This document shows positions 1 to 13,304 of a stretch of 64,000 bases of DNA, piece by piece (the stretch's first letter is position 1; the number at the start of each line of letters is the position of its first letter). The translations under genes were made by a program, and so were the position numbers. Source of the DNA: Hormiphora californensis (taxonomy: Eukaryota > Ctenophora > Tentaculata > Cydippida > Pleurobrachiidae); NCBI GenBank assembly GCA_020137815.1, contig CM035360.1:758682-822681 (forward strand). Reading direction: 5' to 3'. The notes beneath the pieces are model-generated. The model was not told the DNA's origin. It did no database searches and was given only the letters and a program-made list of their open reading frames with translations.

Positions 1-543
1 GAATCACCCCGAATATAAATTGTAACTCCTACAGCTTATTTTCTCTTACAAATTGTCACTGTGCCTCAGCAGCTGTGTCCTGCTGGAGTCTAAACACCAA
101 GAAGAGCCGTCATTTTTTCCTGTCCGAAGGGCATTCACTCGCACGCACGTGCTAAAAAGATCATTCAGGGTTTAGAAATCAGCAGATCGTGGGGACTGGG
201 GTTAACTAAATATGTCCATCCGTCACGGACAACGCTTAACAACAAGTCTACTCCTTCATAAAACTTTCATCTCACGCTTCGTTGATTCAGCAAAGGAAAT
301 GATTAACACAAATTCATCAAATTTAAATCCAATTGTGACAGGGAAACACCGCATTATGAATACATAATGCAATAATTCTTGTTAGGATCCCGAACATATT
401 GCATGGACGTCATATAATAATATGGCTAAGTCCTAAGAGACTAGTCCGTACATTTTCTTACAGAAACATTGTAGGACAACTCCGTTTGTTATGACATGAT
501 TAGACGCTCCCTACTACGTGGTGTGGGATAGTTGGTATGAAGC
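1..543. other. upstream region of the Rap-GEF gene
   Basis: No coding exon is seen here. The stretch is presumably promoter and 5' UTR, because the first coding exon begins at 544 with an in-frame stop (538-540) two codons before the ATG. No convincing TATA box or other site was recognised. Confidence 0.4.
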
Positions 544-2794
544 ATGGAAGTCATTCAACGTGTCATCAGTGCGCTACGGAAAGACTGTCGTGAAAGAACA
601 ATCGAGGACTTCAACACCATCTTCGAGTATTTTGTTCAGTTACAGGTCAGTCACATGATGTTGGAACTGCAGTCATACACATAGTTTGGGAACTGCAGGG
701 AACAGTTCAATTACCTACATAATATCTGTTTTCGGAGAACAGATTATTCTGAATAAAGAGATCTGAGCAAGAATTTAATTAATTAAAAACAAAGATATAA
801 GATTTATACAATTTTCCCCAACAATGCTTCATAACCTTTTTAACCGATATATCCTCCTAGTTATCCCATTTTGCTGCGTTAACAAACAAAGAACTCCGGG
901 AGACATGCAACCTGTCACGGTACATCGAATGTGATGAGAGTACAGTTCTCTTCAAGAGAAACACCCCAGCCAAGTGCTGGTATATCCTGGTCTCTGGATC
1001 TGTGTTGTATGGAAATCAGATGTTTTGCAAGGGTACAACATTTGGTCATAGCAAACCACCACTTCCATACCTGAGGAAGGATGATTGTATATCGTTGGAG
1101 TATTGCCAGGTAAATAGCTTGGCAAGTCTCCAAGTATTAGTTCCATTGTGTAACGAATATGTATGATTTGGTAGTTATATTTCTTGGGATGAGGCCAAGA
1201 CAAGTATTGTTTACATAGAGCTGCATTGTGTGAGGCTGAGCTAAATAAAGTGAGCTGTTGTTAAGATAAATAACAATCACACTCAAGTAGCTCCAACCTA
1301 TCCATGTCTTCTTTCCTCCCCCTCCCTTGTCTTCTTGACCCCACATCATTTCAGATAATAGTGATAGACTACTCAGCCCAAGAGCTAGCCGGAGGTCACG
1401 CTCCCTCGTACCGTGGGAACCTCCGCTCCTATCCGACCCGGTACAGCGGCAGTGTGGAGAGTTACAGCCTGCAATCTGGTGAAACATTCCCTGAACGAGA
1501 GAGTATCGATGGGAAATCAGCATCTTCCATTGACTCGTATCCCGATTTGTTGGGACTAACTGAGGGAGGGGTGGATAGTGACGATGAATCGGATGAGTTG
1601 TCACAACTGAGCGCTCAAACTATTGATCCGCTGAGGGATAGTTTGGGGAAGAAGCCCAGTGAGAGGACTGAAACTGACGTACAGGTGAGAGAAAGAAAGA
1701 AGAGTAGATGATACTATGCAATGTATAAATTCGGAGAGGCACATTTTGTTATTCAGGAAGGTCGGTTTTGGAATAATGTTAGATTAGTTAAACCGGTTAA
1801 ACCATACAAATCTGAATATTTTTCCGAATTGGGGGATTTGGTTTGATCTAGGTAACCATTCATTGTAGTTGTCTGTCTGTCTGTCTGTCTGTCTGCCTGT
1901 CTGTCATGTCTACTGATGGTTTCCCCCACATCTCAACTGTATCTCCCAGGTCACTATCTCTACCACTATCTTTATCTTCCTTTCTCCCCCTCTCTCTATC
2001 TCTCTTCCCTCACTTTTTCTCTCCTCTTCTCTCTTTCTTTGTTTCTGTTTCTTACCCTTATTCTTCATCGAATGTTCCTGATTTGGACTTGGTTTGATCT
2101 AGTTTACCATGTCTTGAAGTTCCTGATGCGTCTACTATAGTCATTACTATGTGGTTTCTCAGTCTCTCTAGGAGTCTATTGCGGACATTGCTAGTTTCCT
2201 GTAGTTAAGACAACACTCTTAAGCTAGTACTTGCTCTGGTACTATTCTTGTTACTCACAGTCTTTCGTATGTTCTCCTACCCTTTCATATCTTCCCCAGT
2301 GTATGATGTTGATTATCATCGCTGTCACCTAGTTCTATCTGCGTGGATTGATGTTTTTGCTGTTCCGCATAAGTATCGGATGATCAGATTAGCTCTATGT
2401 GGTAGCTCGATGCTTAATGCGGTGTTGTCTTTGCTTCTCTTCAGTTCGCTATCTGTTTCTCCTCTGCTCTCTCTTCTCTCTAGTTAAATCTCTCTACTTA
2501 CAATCTCTCCTTGATCCTCTCGTTCATTTGCCTTCCTGGTCTATGATATCTTCTAGTCTCCTCTCGTCATCTTCTGAATCTGTGGTGATTCTCAGTATGC
2601 TCTTGCTGTCATCAGTCTCTTCTCTCTTTCTTCTCATCTCATTCCCTCTTTCTCAGCGTCATCTCTCTTCGCATCTCTCTCTCTCTTCTCTCCACGCTCT
2701 CTCCGTGCACAGGTCCCGGACCGACTCTGCATCGAGCCATGTGTCTCTCGTCAGAATGAGGTGCTCGTCTCTCTGCTCATCTCTCCAGTCTTCT

Positions 2795-2878
<84 letters not shown>

Positions 2879-5800
2879 CTTCTCTGCGTATTTCCCTGTG
2901 TTAAATATTTCTTCCTTGCTACCTTCGCGTACAAATGCAACTACTCATAAATTGTACTTGCACGTTCTAGTTGTATATTTATCTCCCTCTCTTCCTCGGT
3001 ACTACTCAAGTTCATCTTGACACACTACTTGTTACTTTTGGTTTTAGTATCACGGATAGTAAACTTGGGTTACTTATTTCTATCCCTATTGTTCATTGTT
3101 GTTGTGTACTGATACCTACATTTTCCCATTCCCAAAAGCATTATATTTCACAATGATTCGTGCTATTGTATCTATGGCATCTTCCCTGACAGGCGGCCTC
3201 CTCAGCCTTCTCTACTCCTTTGCTAAGGTGTGATAGGAAGGGAGGGTTAACATGGTTATGTGATAGGAAAGGTTGTGTGATAGGAAGGGAGGGTTAACAT
3301 GGTTATGTGATAGGAAAGGTTGTGTGATAGGAAGGGAGGGTTCATGGTTATGTGATAGGAAAGGTTGTGTGATAGAAAGGAAGGGTTGTGAATAATGGTC
3401 GAGGAACAAAGATTTTGATGGGGAGGGAGATGTAGCAGAGACTAAAACATTTTAGGAGGAGTGGAGAGGTAGGGACTAAAGCATTTTATGTGGGGACTAA
3501 AATATATTTTAGCCCCCACTCCTATAAAATAAGGGGGTGGTGGCCGCAAAGTGGACGAGGGAAATGTACCCTGCATGCGAACTGCACACATGAGAAACAC
3601 ACAGCGGGGGATTGAGGGATTAGTGGAGGGTATAGTAAGAGTCTATACTATAGACTGTAATAGAGCATGATGAAATAGCGAGTTCTCTGTTATGTACCCC
3701 ATAAAATAGTGTGACGCAAATCCAATACCACTTGAAATAATCTCTCTCTGTGTTACTCATGTCAAATTATGGGGGCGGGGCGATGTGAGTACCCCCTCCT
3801 ACGTACTCGAGAATGAAAGGGTACTGGAAAGCTCGAGAGAATCATGGGAGAGGTAAAGGGTTGTGTTAGTACAGTCGGACCCCGATTTAGTAGTAGGTTA
3901 TCATGTAGCTCTGTCTGTAGTTCTGTGAATGTTCGATGTCGCTCTGTGAGGGTTCAGTAGATCAAGTACAGGGGGACCCCCAAGTAAAGGGTTGTGAATT
4001 ATTAAAAAACACCCCATTCCCCCCAGACGATTTGTAACGAGGTGTCACACCTCCCTGCCCTTCTGAAACTGCCCGTCCCGGTGAGGAAGGAGTTGTGTCA
4101 ACGCATGCTATACAAGGTAACCTTTCTGGGGTGTGCTATACAAGGTAACATTTCTGGGGTGTGTATCAAGCAGGATTCAGGAACCGACCGAAACAAGTAA
4201 ACAACCAATCAGAACTCGTTATTTAGGTCACGTGACTGGTTATCAGCCAATTCCCTGATTCGGTCGGTTCCTGGTATCAAGTTTAGTATACAATTGACCC
4301 AACCGGCAACTTTCCGCCCCGTATCCGGGTACCCGAACCTCCCTCTCTCTACTCCCCTGTCATCAATCTCCCATCTGGATAGCGGAACCTAATTCCACTC
4401 CTAAATTCCCTACCACCAAATTCCCAACACAACCTCCCAGTCCCATACGGCCTACCACCACCTTCCATCCCCACTCTCCACTCCTTTGCACCTCCCTGCC
4501 CCCTCTCCATCACCACTCTATCACCACTCTACTCACTTCCTCTCAGGTGTACAAAGACCCTGGGGTAATGTTGGTGGGCCACTCCCCACTCCCCTACCAC
4601 AAACCTCTCAACCCCTACCTGGGTAACCGAACCTCCCTCTACACAACTCTCGTCTCCCAGGTGTACAAAGATCCAGGGGTAATGTTGGTGGGCCACTCCC
4701 CACTCCCGGTCCCCTACCACAAACCGCCCTAGTCCCTCTACACAATACAACTCACTCTCTCCTCCCCCCTGCAGGTGTACAAAGACCCAGGGGTAATGTT
4801 GGTGGGCCACTCCCCACTCCCCTGCCACAAACCTCTCAACCCCTACCCGGGTAACCAAACCTCCCTCTACACAACTCTCCTCCCCCCTGCAGGTGTACAA
4901 AGATCCCGGGGTAATGTTGGTGGGTCACTCCCCACTCCCCTACCACAAACCTCCCTAGTCCCTCTACACAATACAACTCACACTGCACTCCCCCCTCCCA
5001 CTTCCCAGGTGTACAAAGATCCAGGGGTGATGTTGGTGGGCCACGGGAAGGAACTCCACTCTTGGCAGGTCCTCCTAAACGGTGTGTTAGAAGTTAGAGA
5101 GGAGGGTCTCCCTCCAAAGTTGCTACATGTTGGAGAGAGCTTTGGAATGCCCGCTGCTACACAGGTACTGATACCAGTTGTATACCAGATATTAAAAGCA
5201 ATTAAATAATCAAATTTAGTTACACGGTACAGTCGGACCCCGATTTACCGGGATGCTCGGGGGAAAGGGTTTTTTTAGTTACACGGTAGTTAGTTTTACT
5301 GTGTGGTTTACTGATCAATAATATTTGGGGAATTTGTGGAACCCAGACTGATATCGGGACACCGTATGGCGTGCATACATGTGCGTGTGTATAATAAGAG
5401 TTTACCTCTCTCATTTTAGTAATTATTAAATGTATCCATCTCTTGATCTAGGTGTTGCGACAACAAGGTGATATTTTAACCCGCTCTCCTGATTGTCATG
5501 TCCTCTCTATACCGCGATCTGAGTTCCTGCAAATCATCAAGTTAGTAATATTTTACCTCTCTTGCACTGTGAGGGAGACAAGCAACATTTGAAACATTGT
5601 TCTGACGCTTCTTGTCTATTATCTCCCAATATATCATCCAATTCTACAGTAAGAGTGAGCTAAACACTAAACGGATAAAGAACGAAGAGGGGAAGGTTAT
5701 AGTGGTGAAGGAATTGAAGGCGAGTGTAACGGGTTGTCAGCCTGGAGATGTAATTACTGCTGCAGACCCACAATCTCTAATTGAACATCTGAAGGAAAAT

Positions 5801-8800
5801 ACGAAGAGTGTTGACCCTGAGTACACCGAGGTAATAACTGTTGTGTGTTTGTTTGTTTAATTGTTTGTCTGTTTGTTTGTTTGTTTGTTTGTTTGTTTGT
5901 TTGTTTGTTTGTTTGTTTGTTTGTTTGTTTGTTTGTATGATTGTTTGTTTGTTTGTTTGTTTGTTTTTTGTTTATTTGTTTGTTTGTTTGTTTGTTTGTT
6001 TGTTTGTTTGTTTGTTTGTTTGTTTGTTTGTTTGTTTGTTTGTTTGTTTGTTTGTTTGTTTGTTTGTTTGTTTGTTTATTTGTTTGTTTGTTTGTTTGTT
6101 TGTTTGTTTGTTTGTTCTCTAGCAGGTAGTGTGAAATGTGTCGGTAATCGAATGTAGCAGTTCTAAATTGTAACGAGATACTCATGCCGTATCTGGACTC
6201 TAGATTTTAGAACTGAGTGGGAGATGGAGAAACTGATTTCCGTAGAAATTGTTTTCTAAAATCTCACTCTACTGCTGCACTAAAATAATCACCAATCACT
6301 TAACTGTCTTGTTTTCTCGCCCACTCCGAAAACTCCCAATTATCTTTTTTTAGGATTTTCTATTGACTTATCGGATATTCATTCCCGACGTGACCCTCCT
6401 AACAAAACCTCTTCTTCACTGGTTCGAGGACAGTCAATACAGGTTCGTAACACACTTAATTAGCAATTATCTGTTTGATGTTATAATTTTGAATAATTTT
6501 CTTAACTCCCAAATATCTTCAGATATAAGATTCTAAGCATCGTCAATGCCTGGGTTTCTTCTCATTTTACTGATTTTGACTACAACACCACGTAAGAGTA
6601 CACTATATCTTGCTGTGAACAATGTGAATTAACCCCCTAAATTGTAATCCATGTTCCCCTTATTTTGGCTGTACAGTCGGACCCCGATTTACCGGGCCCC
6701 GATTTACCGGAACCCCGATTTACCGGGAGGATAAACTTCCCCCGATATAAGAAATTGACGATATTTTGCCCCGATATACCGGGCACCCCGATTTACCGGG
6801 CAAACCCCTTTCCCCCGAGCATCCCGGTAAATCGGGGTCCGACTGTATTAACATTTCACAAGTTGGCCTATTCAGTACCATGCTTAGTGAACTGACTAGT
6901 ACTCGGTGTCTACGTGTCTCTATATATGCGTTACAACACGCCTTTGTTTACACTTGACACTGTATTGTGAGGAGCTATAAACATATGATCTCTCAATATA
7001 GAGTAGAGAGATAGAATGTGTCTGATAGAAACAGAGACAGCTAAAAATGTCTCACGTGCCTAAATATTGAATGACCATACCCACCACACCAAACGGCAAA
7101 CAACCCTCTCCCCTGGCAACTTAGTTACCCCTCCCTTGCCGGCACAAAGCCCTATTTTGTAACCCCCCTCTCCAACAAACACCCCTCTCCCCTGGCAACT
7201 TAGTTAGCCCTCCCCCTGGCAACTTAGTTACCCCTCCCTTGCCGGCACAAAGCCCTATTTTGTAACCCCCCTCTCCAACAAACACCCCTCTCCCCTGGCA
7301 ACTTAGTTAGCCCTCCCCCTGGCAACTTAGTTACCCCTCCGTTGCCGGCACAAAGCCCTATTTCGTAACCCCCCTCCAACAAACACCCCTCTAGTTTCTA
7401 GAGGAATTAGAATCCCAAATGAGAACCCCCCTCATATCATATCAAACAAACACCCCTCTGCCCTGTCACCAGGTTATGGAAATTTCTAGAGGAATTAGAA
7501 TCCCAAATGAGAACCCCCCTCATATCATATCAAACAAACATCCCTCTGTCACCAGGTTATGGAAGTTTCTAGAGGAATTAGAATCCCAAATGAGAACATG
7601 GAACTTGAAACAGGAGCTCTCCCAGTTCCGACAGCTTTGCAGTAGTAAAACGTTACGAAGGACAATTACCATCGACCGGGAAAAGAGCGATCCTATACCC
7701 CTGCTAGTTGGTGGTGCCCGATTAGGGTAAGAAATTATATATGTTAACTTTTGAGTATTAATTGGACGTTAATTAGTTGGTTGGACATTGTCAAAATGAA
7801 CCATGTTTGTACAGTCTCTTACACGACACGCGCCGCCACACAGCACACTCTTGTGTGGAATCCGGAAGTAGGCCCTTAATAGGAGGGGGACCCTCCCCGT
7901 CTCTGGGTGGGGAGAGGAAGAGGAGGGGGAGAGGGAGGGGAGGGGGAGAGAGCGAGAGAGAATTGAAGTATGCTAGTTCTTAAACAGACAGTGTACACTA
8001 ACAATACATTTTGTGTTTAAAACGACATCCGATGCTATTAAAAGTGTAGTAGTCGACATGTCTGTTTGCCTCGCCAACTTTGTTTAGACAAAGAATCTTG
8101 GCCAGGTTTTTCAACTCCACAGACGTGCAAACATTCACAATGAACTGTGTGTTTGATTATAATATATCGAGAATGGGGAGAGTGGGTCAACCCGGTCGTG
8201 ATTATCATTAGTATTGCATAATATTCACACATACTGACTATTATAATAGCATGCGAAGAATATAACTTGTTAGGGTATCTCGGTCCTCGGTGAAAGGTCA
8301 TTATTCAGATTATTCACACACTGACTTGTGATATTATTCAGCATATTCAGAATAAAGAGATCTGAGCAAGAATTAAATAGGGAAGAAAATCGAAAAATAC
8401 TGGGTTCGACCGGGAATTGAACCAGGGACCTCCAGAGAGACGCGCTCGATGCTCTACCACTGAGCTACCGAACCCCTGTACAGATCGCATTTCTTCACAC
8501 TATATTCAAGCACATGCCCTTAGCTAGACACCATTTGATAGAGGAAGTAATCTCTCCTTGACCGAGATCTGCCCGTGTGTGTGTGAGATTCCCCTATATA
8601 ACCGTTGTACGGAGGGCGTGTGTGTGTGTTGATCACCAGAAGGAGATATCAAAATTACTTCCTTTATTCAGCATAACAATGATAATAGTTGTGACGCATG
8701 GGTTCCGCATTGTTACACAATAGAAAATGAGAAAACAAACGAACGAACAAACTTAGTGAATTATGTGTTTACTGAACGAAACAGTAAAAATAGTTGTTGC

Positions 8801-9065
8801 ACTGTTCAACTCGCGTGATTCCCCTGGGATTTGAGCAGCTCTCTCTGCAAAAGTGCACTTGTTTGCTTTCCAACTGTAAACTGTCTCTCCACATTCGCTC
8901 ATATCTCACTGCAATCATGGTCCTTTCTGAAAACTTGCCAGAGCTGCATGTTTTCCCTGCCTCGGATCAGAGACATCACTCTCAGCACGGCTTCAGAATT
9001 AATATCTCCAGTACCTTCTCCAAGCATGTATCGATTTCTCTCTCTACAATATTGCATCTCTCTCC

Positions 9066-9158
<93 letters not shown>

Positions 9159-12005
9159 ATCCTCTCCTCTCTCTCTCTCTCTCTCTCTCCCTCTATCTCT
9201 CTATATCGACCCGCTCAATCATCTCAAGTTCTTACACACAAACTATAATATAGGCTCTGGTGTCTGGGGACGATCTTCCGAAGCCCCCCTCTCCTCCCTC
9301 TCTTCAGAAGAATTAAATTTTATCTGGGATCACTATTATTTTTATTCTACATCAAGTTATATATGTAACAATCAGGCTTCGGCAGAATATTCAATTCCTA
9401 AATTATCAGTTGGGATTGAGAGAAGCTCATTCCACGGAATATATGGATCCGTTATGTTTTGTTAGGACGAAATACAGCATTATCTATATGACTCTGATTG
9501 TTAATCTCTCCCCCGACTGTTATTTATTAATCCCCCCTCTCTAGGTGTGGTATATTCGTCACGAAGGTCATGTCAGGCAGTTCATTTGATAGTTCCCTAC
9601 TACGATCATGTGACCAGCTCCTGCAGTTCAACGACACGAAACTGGACCAATTTACGGAGGATCGGATAGCCAAGATGCTAGCACAAAGTAATTAATTAGT
9701 TAGAGGAAAGTTATTAGTTGATTATTCAATTAATTAAATTATTAGGATATAAGGCATTAATTCCATCCAAATAAGGCACTAACACGATGTTTCTTCCAAA
9801 TAAGGCACTAAATTCTCGCTGGTAGTCCGTAGTAACAAGATGGGTATGAAGGAGGCAATGCAGAGATCAGATGACCTGCTACGGAACCGACAACTTGGCA
9901 CCCAACAACGGCACTATGTAATTACTGTTATGTAATTACTAATTAATTGCCAATTACTACGTCATAATCAATATATTTTAGAGAATCAATTTATTTAGGG
10001 GAACGATTATCATTCTGCCTCTTTGTTAATGTTTTCATATAATGAAGGGGGCCTAATTAAAATTCCATCAGTACCCTCATTTTGGACTTTTTAGAACTAG
10101 ACCCCCAAATTAACTGAATATATGTTTTCATAGAAGTAATTAAATAATTAATTAATTAATTCATTTAATGATATGTTCCCTTTTACACGCAGAGTGCAGA
10201 TAACATCAGTAAGAACAAGGCGTTCTCTGGATTTATTGATTCTCTCAAATACAAGAAGACGCCCAAGCGGGTACATACCAGATTGATATCAAAATGATTG
10301 ATTACTATAATTATTGTTAATCATGATTATTTAATGGTTCATCAATATATTATTGTTCTAATGCCCAAATATGGTGTTTTGTTGTAATGCCCATATATGG
10401 TGTTTTCACCGGTTTTCAGGGTAAGCCAGATCTGAATGATGTTGGCACGATGAATGCTTCTCTCCCTCTGCCGGGTGGGTCAAACGTATTTACCCGGGGG
10501 GGGTATTTCCCCCTTGGTTTTTTAAAGAAGCGTCATTCACCTTCCCCCTTTGTATCCCCGCAAGGGAAAGATTTTATTATGTTAAAGGGGGGCATGTCCC
10601 CCACTAAAAGATGATTAAAAAACAGGATTCAACCTGCTGAACCCATGTCTCATGCTTGATAAACCTTGATCTTGGTAACTATATCGTATTCCTAATCCCT
10701 ATAATTCCTCAGGGTACAAAGAAAAGAGGGGTTTTTAAGTTTTACAGAGGGATTTTACACCTTAAAAAAAGCATGTTCAGAGGGAAACAGCACGGGTTGG
10801 TTACCCGGGCTTTAACGGTATTTGGGGGTAAATTTAAAAGGGGGGAATTGGTACTAATTAGTTTCATCCCAAAAGTCCTAATTGTTTCCCCATTTTAAAG
10901 TTGAGACTGGAAAAACCCCCCCCACTTTCCCTCTGCGAAGTGTGCTGTCCCCTTTCGGGTGCAGGGGCGACAGGGAAAAGTTGAGTTCAAACAAAGAACT
11001 TGAGGGAAAAAGACGGTTGTGTTCGGGATTATCTGAAGGTAACCCGGAGGAGGACAGCCGGGGGCCCCTTTAGCTCTCGCACAGGAGTTAAAGGGGGGAA
11101 AGGGGAGAAAGAGAAGAGGAGAGAAGAAAGGAGAGGAGAGAGAGGAGAGAGGAGAAGCGAGAGAGCGAGAAAGAAGAGAGACGAGAAAGAGAGAGAGAAG
11201 AGGAGAAGGGGGGAGAGAGGGAAAAAGAGAGAGAGAAAGGGGGGAAAAAGAGAGAAGAGGGGGAAGAAAAGGAGAAGAGGGAGAGAGGGGAGAAAAAAAG
11301 CCGAAAAGGGGGAAAACCCCCCCGCTACCCTTTTTCCCCCTCTCTCCCCTTTCGTTCTCTCTCCCCCCTTCCCTTTTTTTTCCCTCTCTTCTCTCTCTCT
11401 CCTTCTCTTTTGGGAAATGCTGCGTGATAAGTACAAAAATCAAATTTGGACCCGAGGAGGTTTTTCCCCCAGCTGACCATCAAAAAGTTTCAGTATCTTC
11501 AAAAAAGGGAGGGCAGGTGGGGGGGGGGGAAAATTAAAAAAAGGGGGATTTGGGAAAGGGGTTATATCCCCTTTTGAATGGCGGGGGAGAGAAAGAAGAA
11601 TATAAGGGTGTGGTATAACACATGTCATGTCACATGTACTACACGTGTGTTTGAGTCCCATATATGGAAAGGGGGACGGGGGTCAAACGTCATACTACCA
11701 AATTAGGTACTCGTTCCCTCGGTGTGCCCTCGATGTGACCTGTCATCACTTGCACCATGCTATTATAGATGTTTTTCACACACATATATTCCAGATACAC
11801 TGTCTATAATACTTTCAATGGGGCTGGGCTGGTAGAGGGAAAGAGAGGAAGAGAGAGAAAGAGGGAGAGAGAGAGAGAGACAGAGGTGATATCGAGAGCA
11901 AGACCAAGCGATGGAAAGGGAGAGAGAGGAAGAGAGAGGAAGAGAGATAGAGATAGAGAGAGAAAGAGAGAGAGATAGAGAGGGGACAGAGGGAGAGAGA
12001 AAGAA

Positions 12006-12066
<61 letters not shown>

Positions 12067-13273
12067 CAGAGACAGACAGAGAGACAGACAGAGACAGACA
12101 GAGACAGAGACAGAGACAGAGAGACAGAGTCAGAGAGATGAATGATGACCGATATATAGATAGATAGGGTAGATAAAGATAGATAGTAGATAGAAAGAGG
12201 GATAGAGAGATAGGCACATAGAGAGAGGATTATGTTATCCTGATAATCTCATACAATGAAACAGGAATGATGGTGAAACATACTGCACTTGTAAGGATTT
12301 TTTGACAGTTCTAGTACGAAGTCCATCGATTTAGCACGGTCGTACCCATGCTAAATCAAAAGACCTCATGCTAAAGTTTGAACGCTGGAAAGGGGCCAAT
12401 TTGACGTTTAGTTCGTGCTAAAAGATTTAGCCAAATTCTAAAGTGCAACTAAGTTTTTGAGTTTGGTTCATAGTATTTCGAGGTCGTACTATCTATTTAC
12501 CTCGTGCTAAACTGCTACTAATTGGTCGTTCTAGATAGGTCATGCTAAATCGGTAGGTCATGCTAAAAATTAGTGCCAAAACTGCGTTTAGCAGCACATT
12601 GGTTCATAAGGGCACTTTTTAGCACGAGATTTTACTCAAAATAGGGTATTTAGCATCAGCTGAAAATTGGTTCATCAGGCCCTAAGTCTCAGTATAGTAA
12701 CTGAGAGCGATATTACTACTAGATATTACTAATTCTAAACCTCCACCCAGATACGTTCAGAAGAGTATATAACGGAGCTGTTTGGATTAAAGAGTGGATA
12801 CGGTCATGACAATTTACAGGTAATTTGTAGGTGCATTCAAGCCTTGATTTACCGGACTCCTCCTCGAAGGAATGAGATGAGGTTAAACATTTGGGGGAAT
12901 TTATCGAGGTCGGACTGTATCATGAATTAGGGGTGCAGTTGTAATATTTGGCCCAAAATCAAACTGTTCTCCTTCAAAATAGGACGCCTCAAAATAAACG
13001 CTTTCATCTAGTCTCCAGGGAAAAAATAAAATCACAAGTTTTCAGCAATTCAACACACACTCTTTCTCAATGTCCGGTACACACAAACACACACACACAG
13101 CTAGTGATAGAACCCACGTCACACACGTATGACGTCACATGCTCTGATGTCTTTTGAAGTTTTTATCAAGGTGGTATCATGATTCATGGCCCAAATCTAC
13201 CATCGTCGGTACCTGAAAATCAAAATTACAATAATGATATGGACTTCGATATATTCCCATTTCCCTCCCCCCT

Positions 13274-13304
<31 letters not shown>

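Noticed and set aside
2399-2950. 183-codon Ser/Leu-rich frame
   Set aside because: CT microsatellite and pyrimidine-rich intron; no conserved motif.
5754-6185. TNKQ/CLFV repeat proteins
   Set aside because: TTTG repeat has no stop codon in most frames; purely simple sequence in an intron. The same holds at 49080-49434.
7118-7380. CRISPR-like direct repeats
   Set aside because: Units are unequal, lack unique equal-length spacers, and the genome is clearly eukaryotic; it is a minisatellite.
8402-8475. A functional tRNA gene
   Set aside because: Anticodon stem and position 33 are poor and the block is inside an insertion with target duplications; kept only as tRNA-like.
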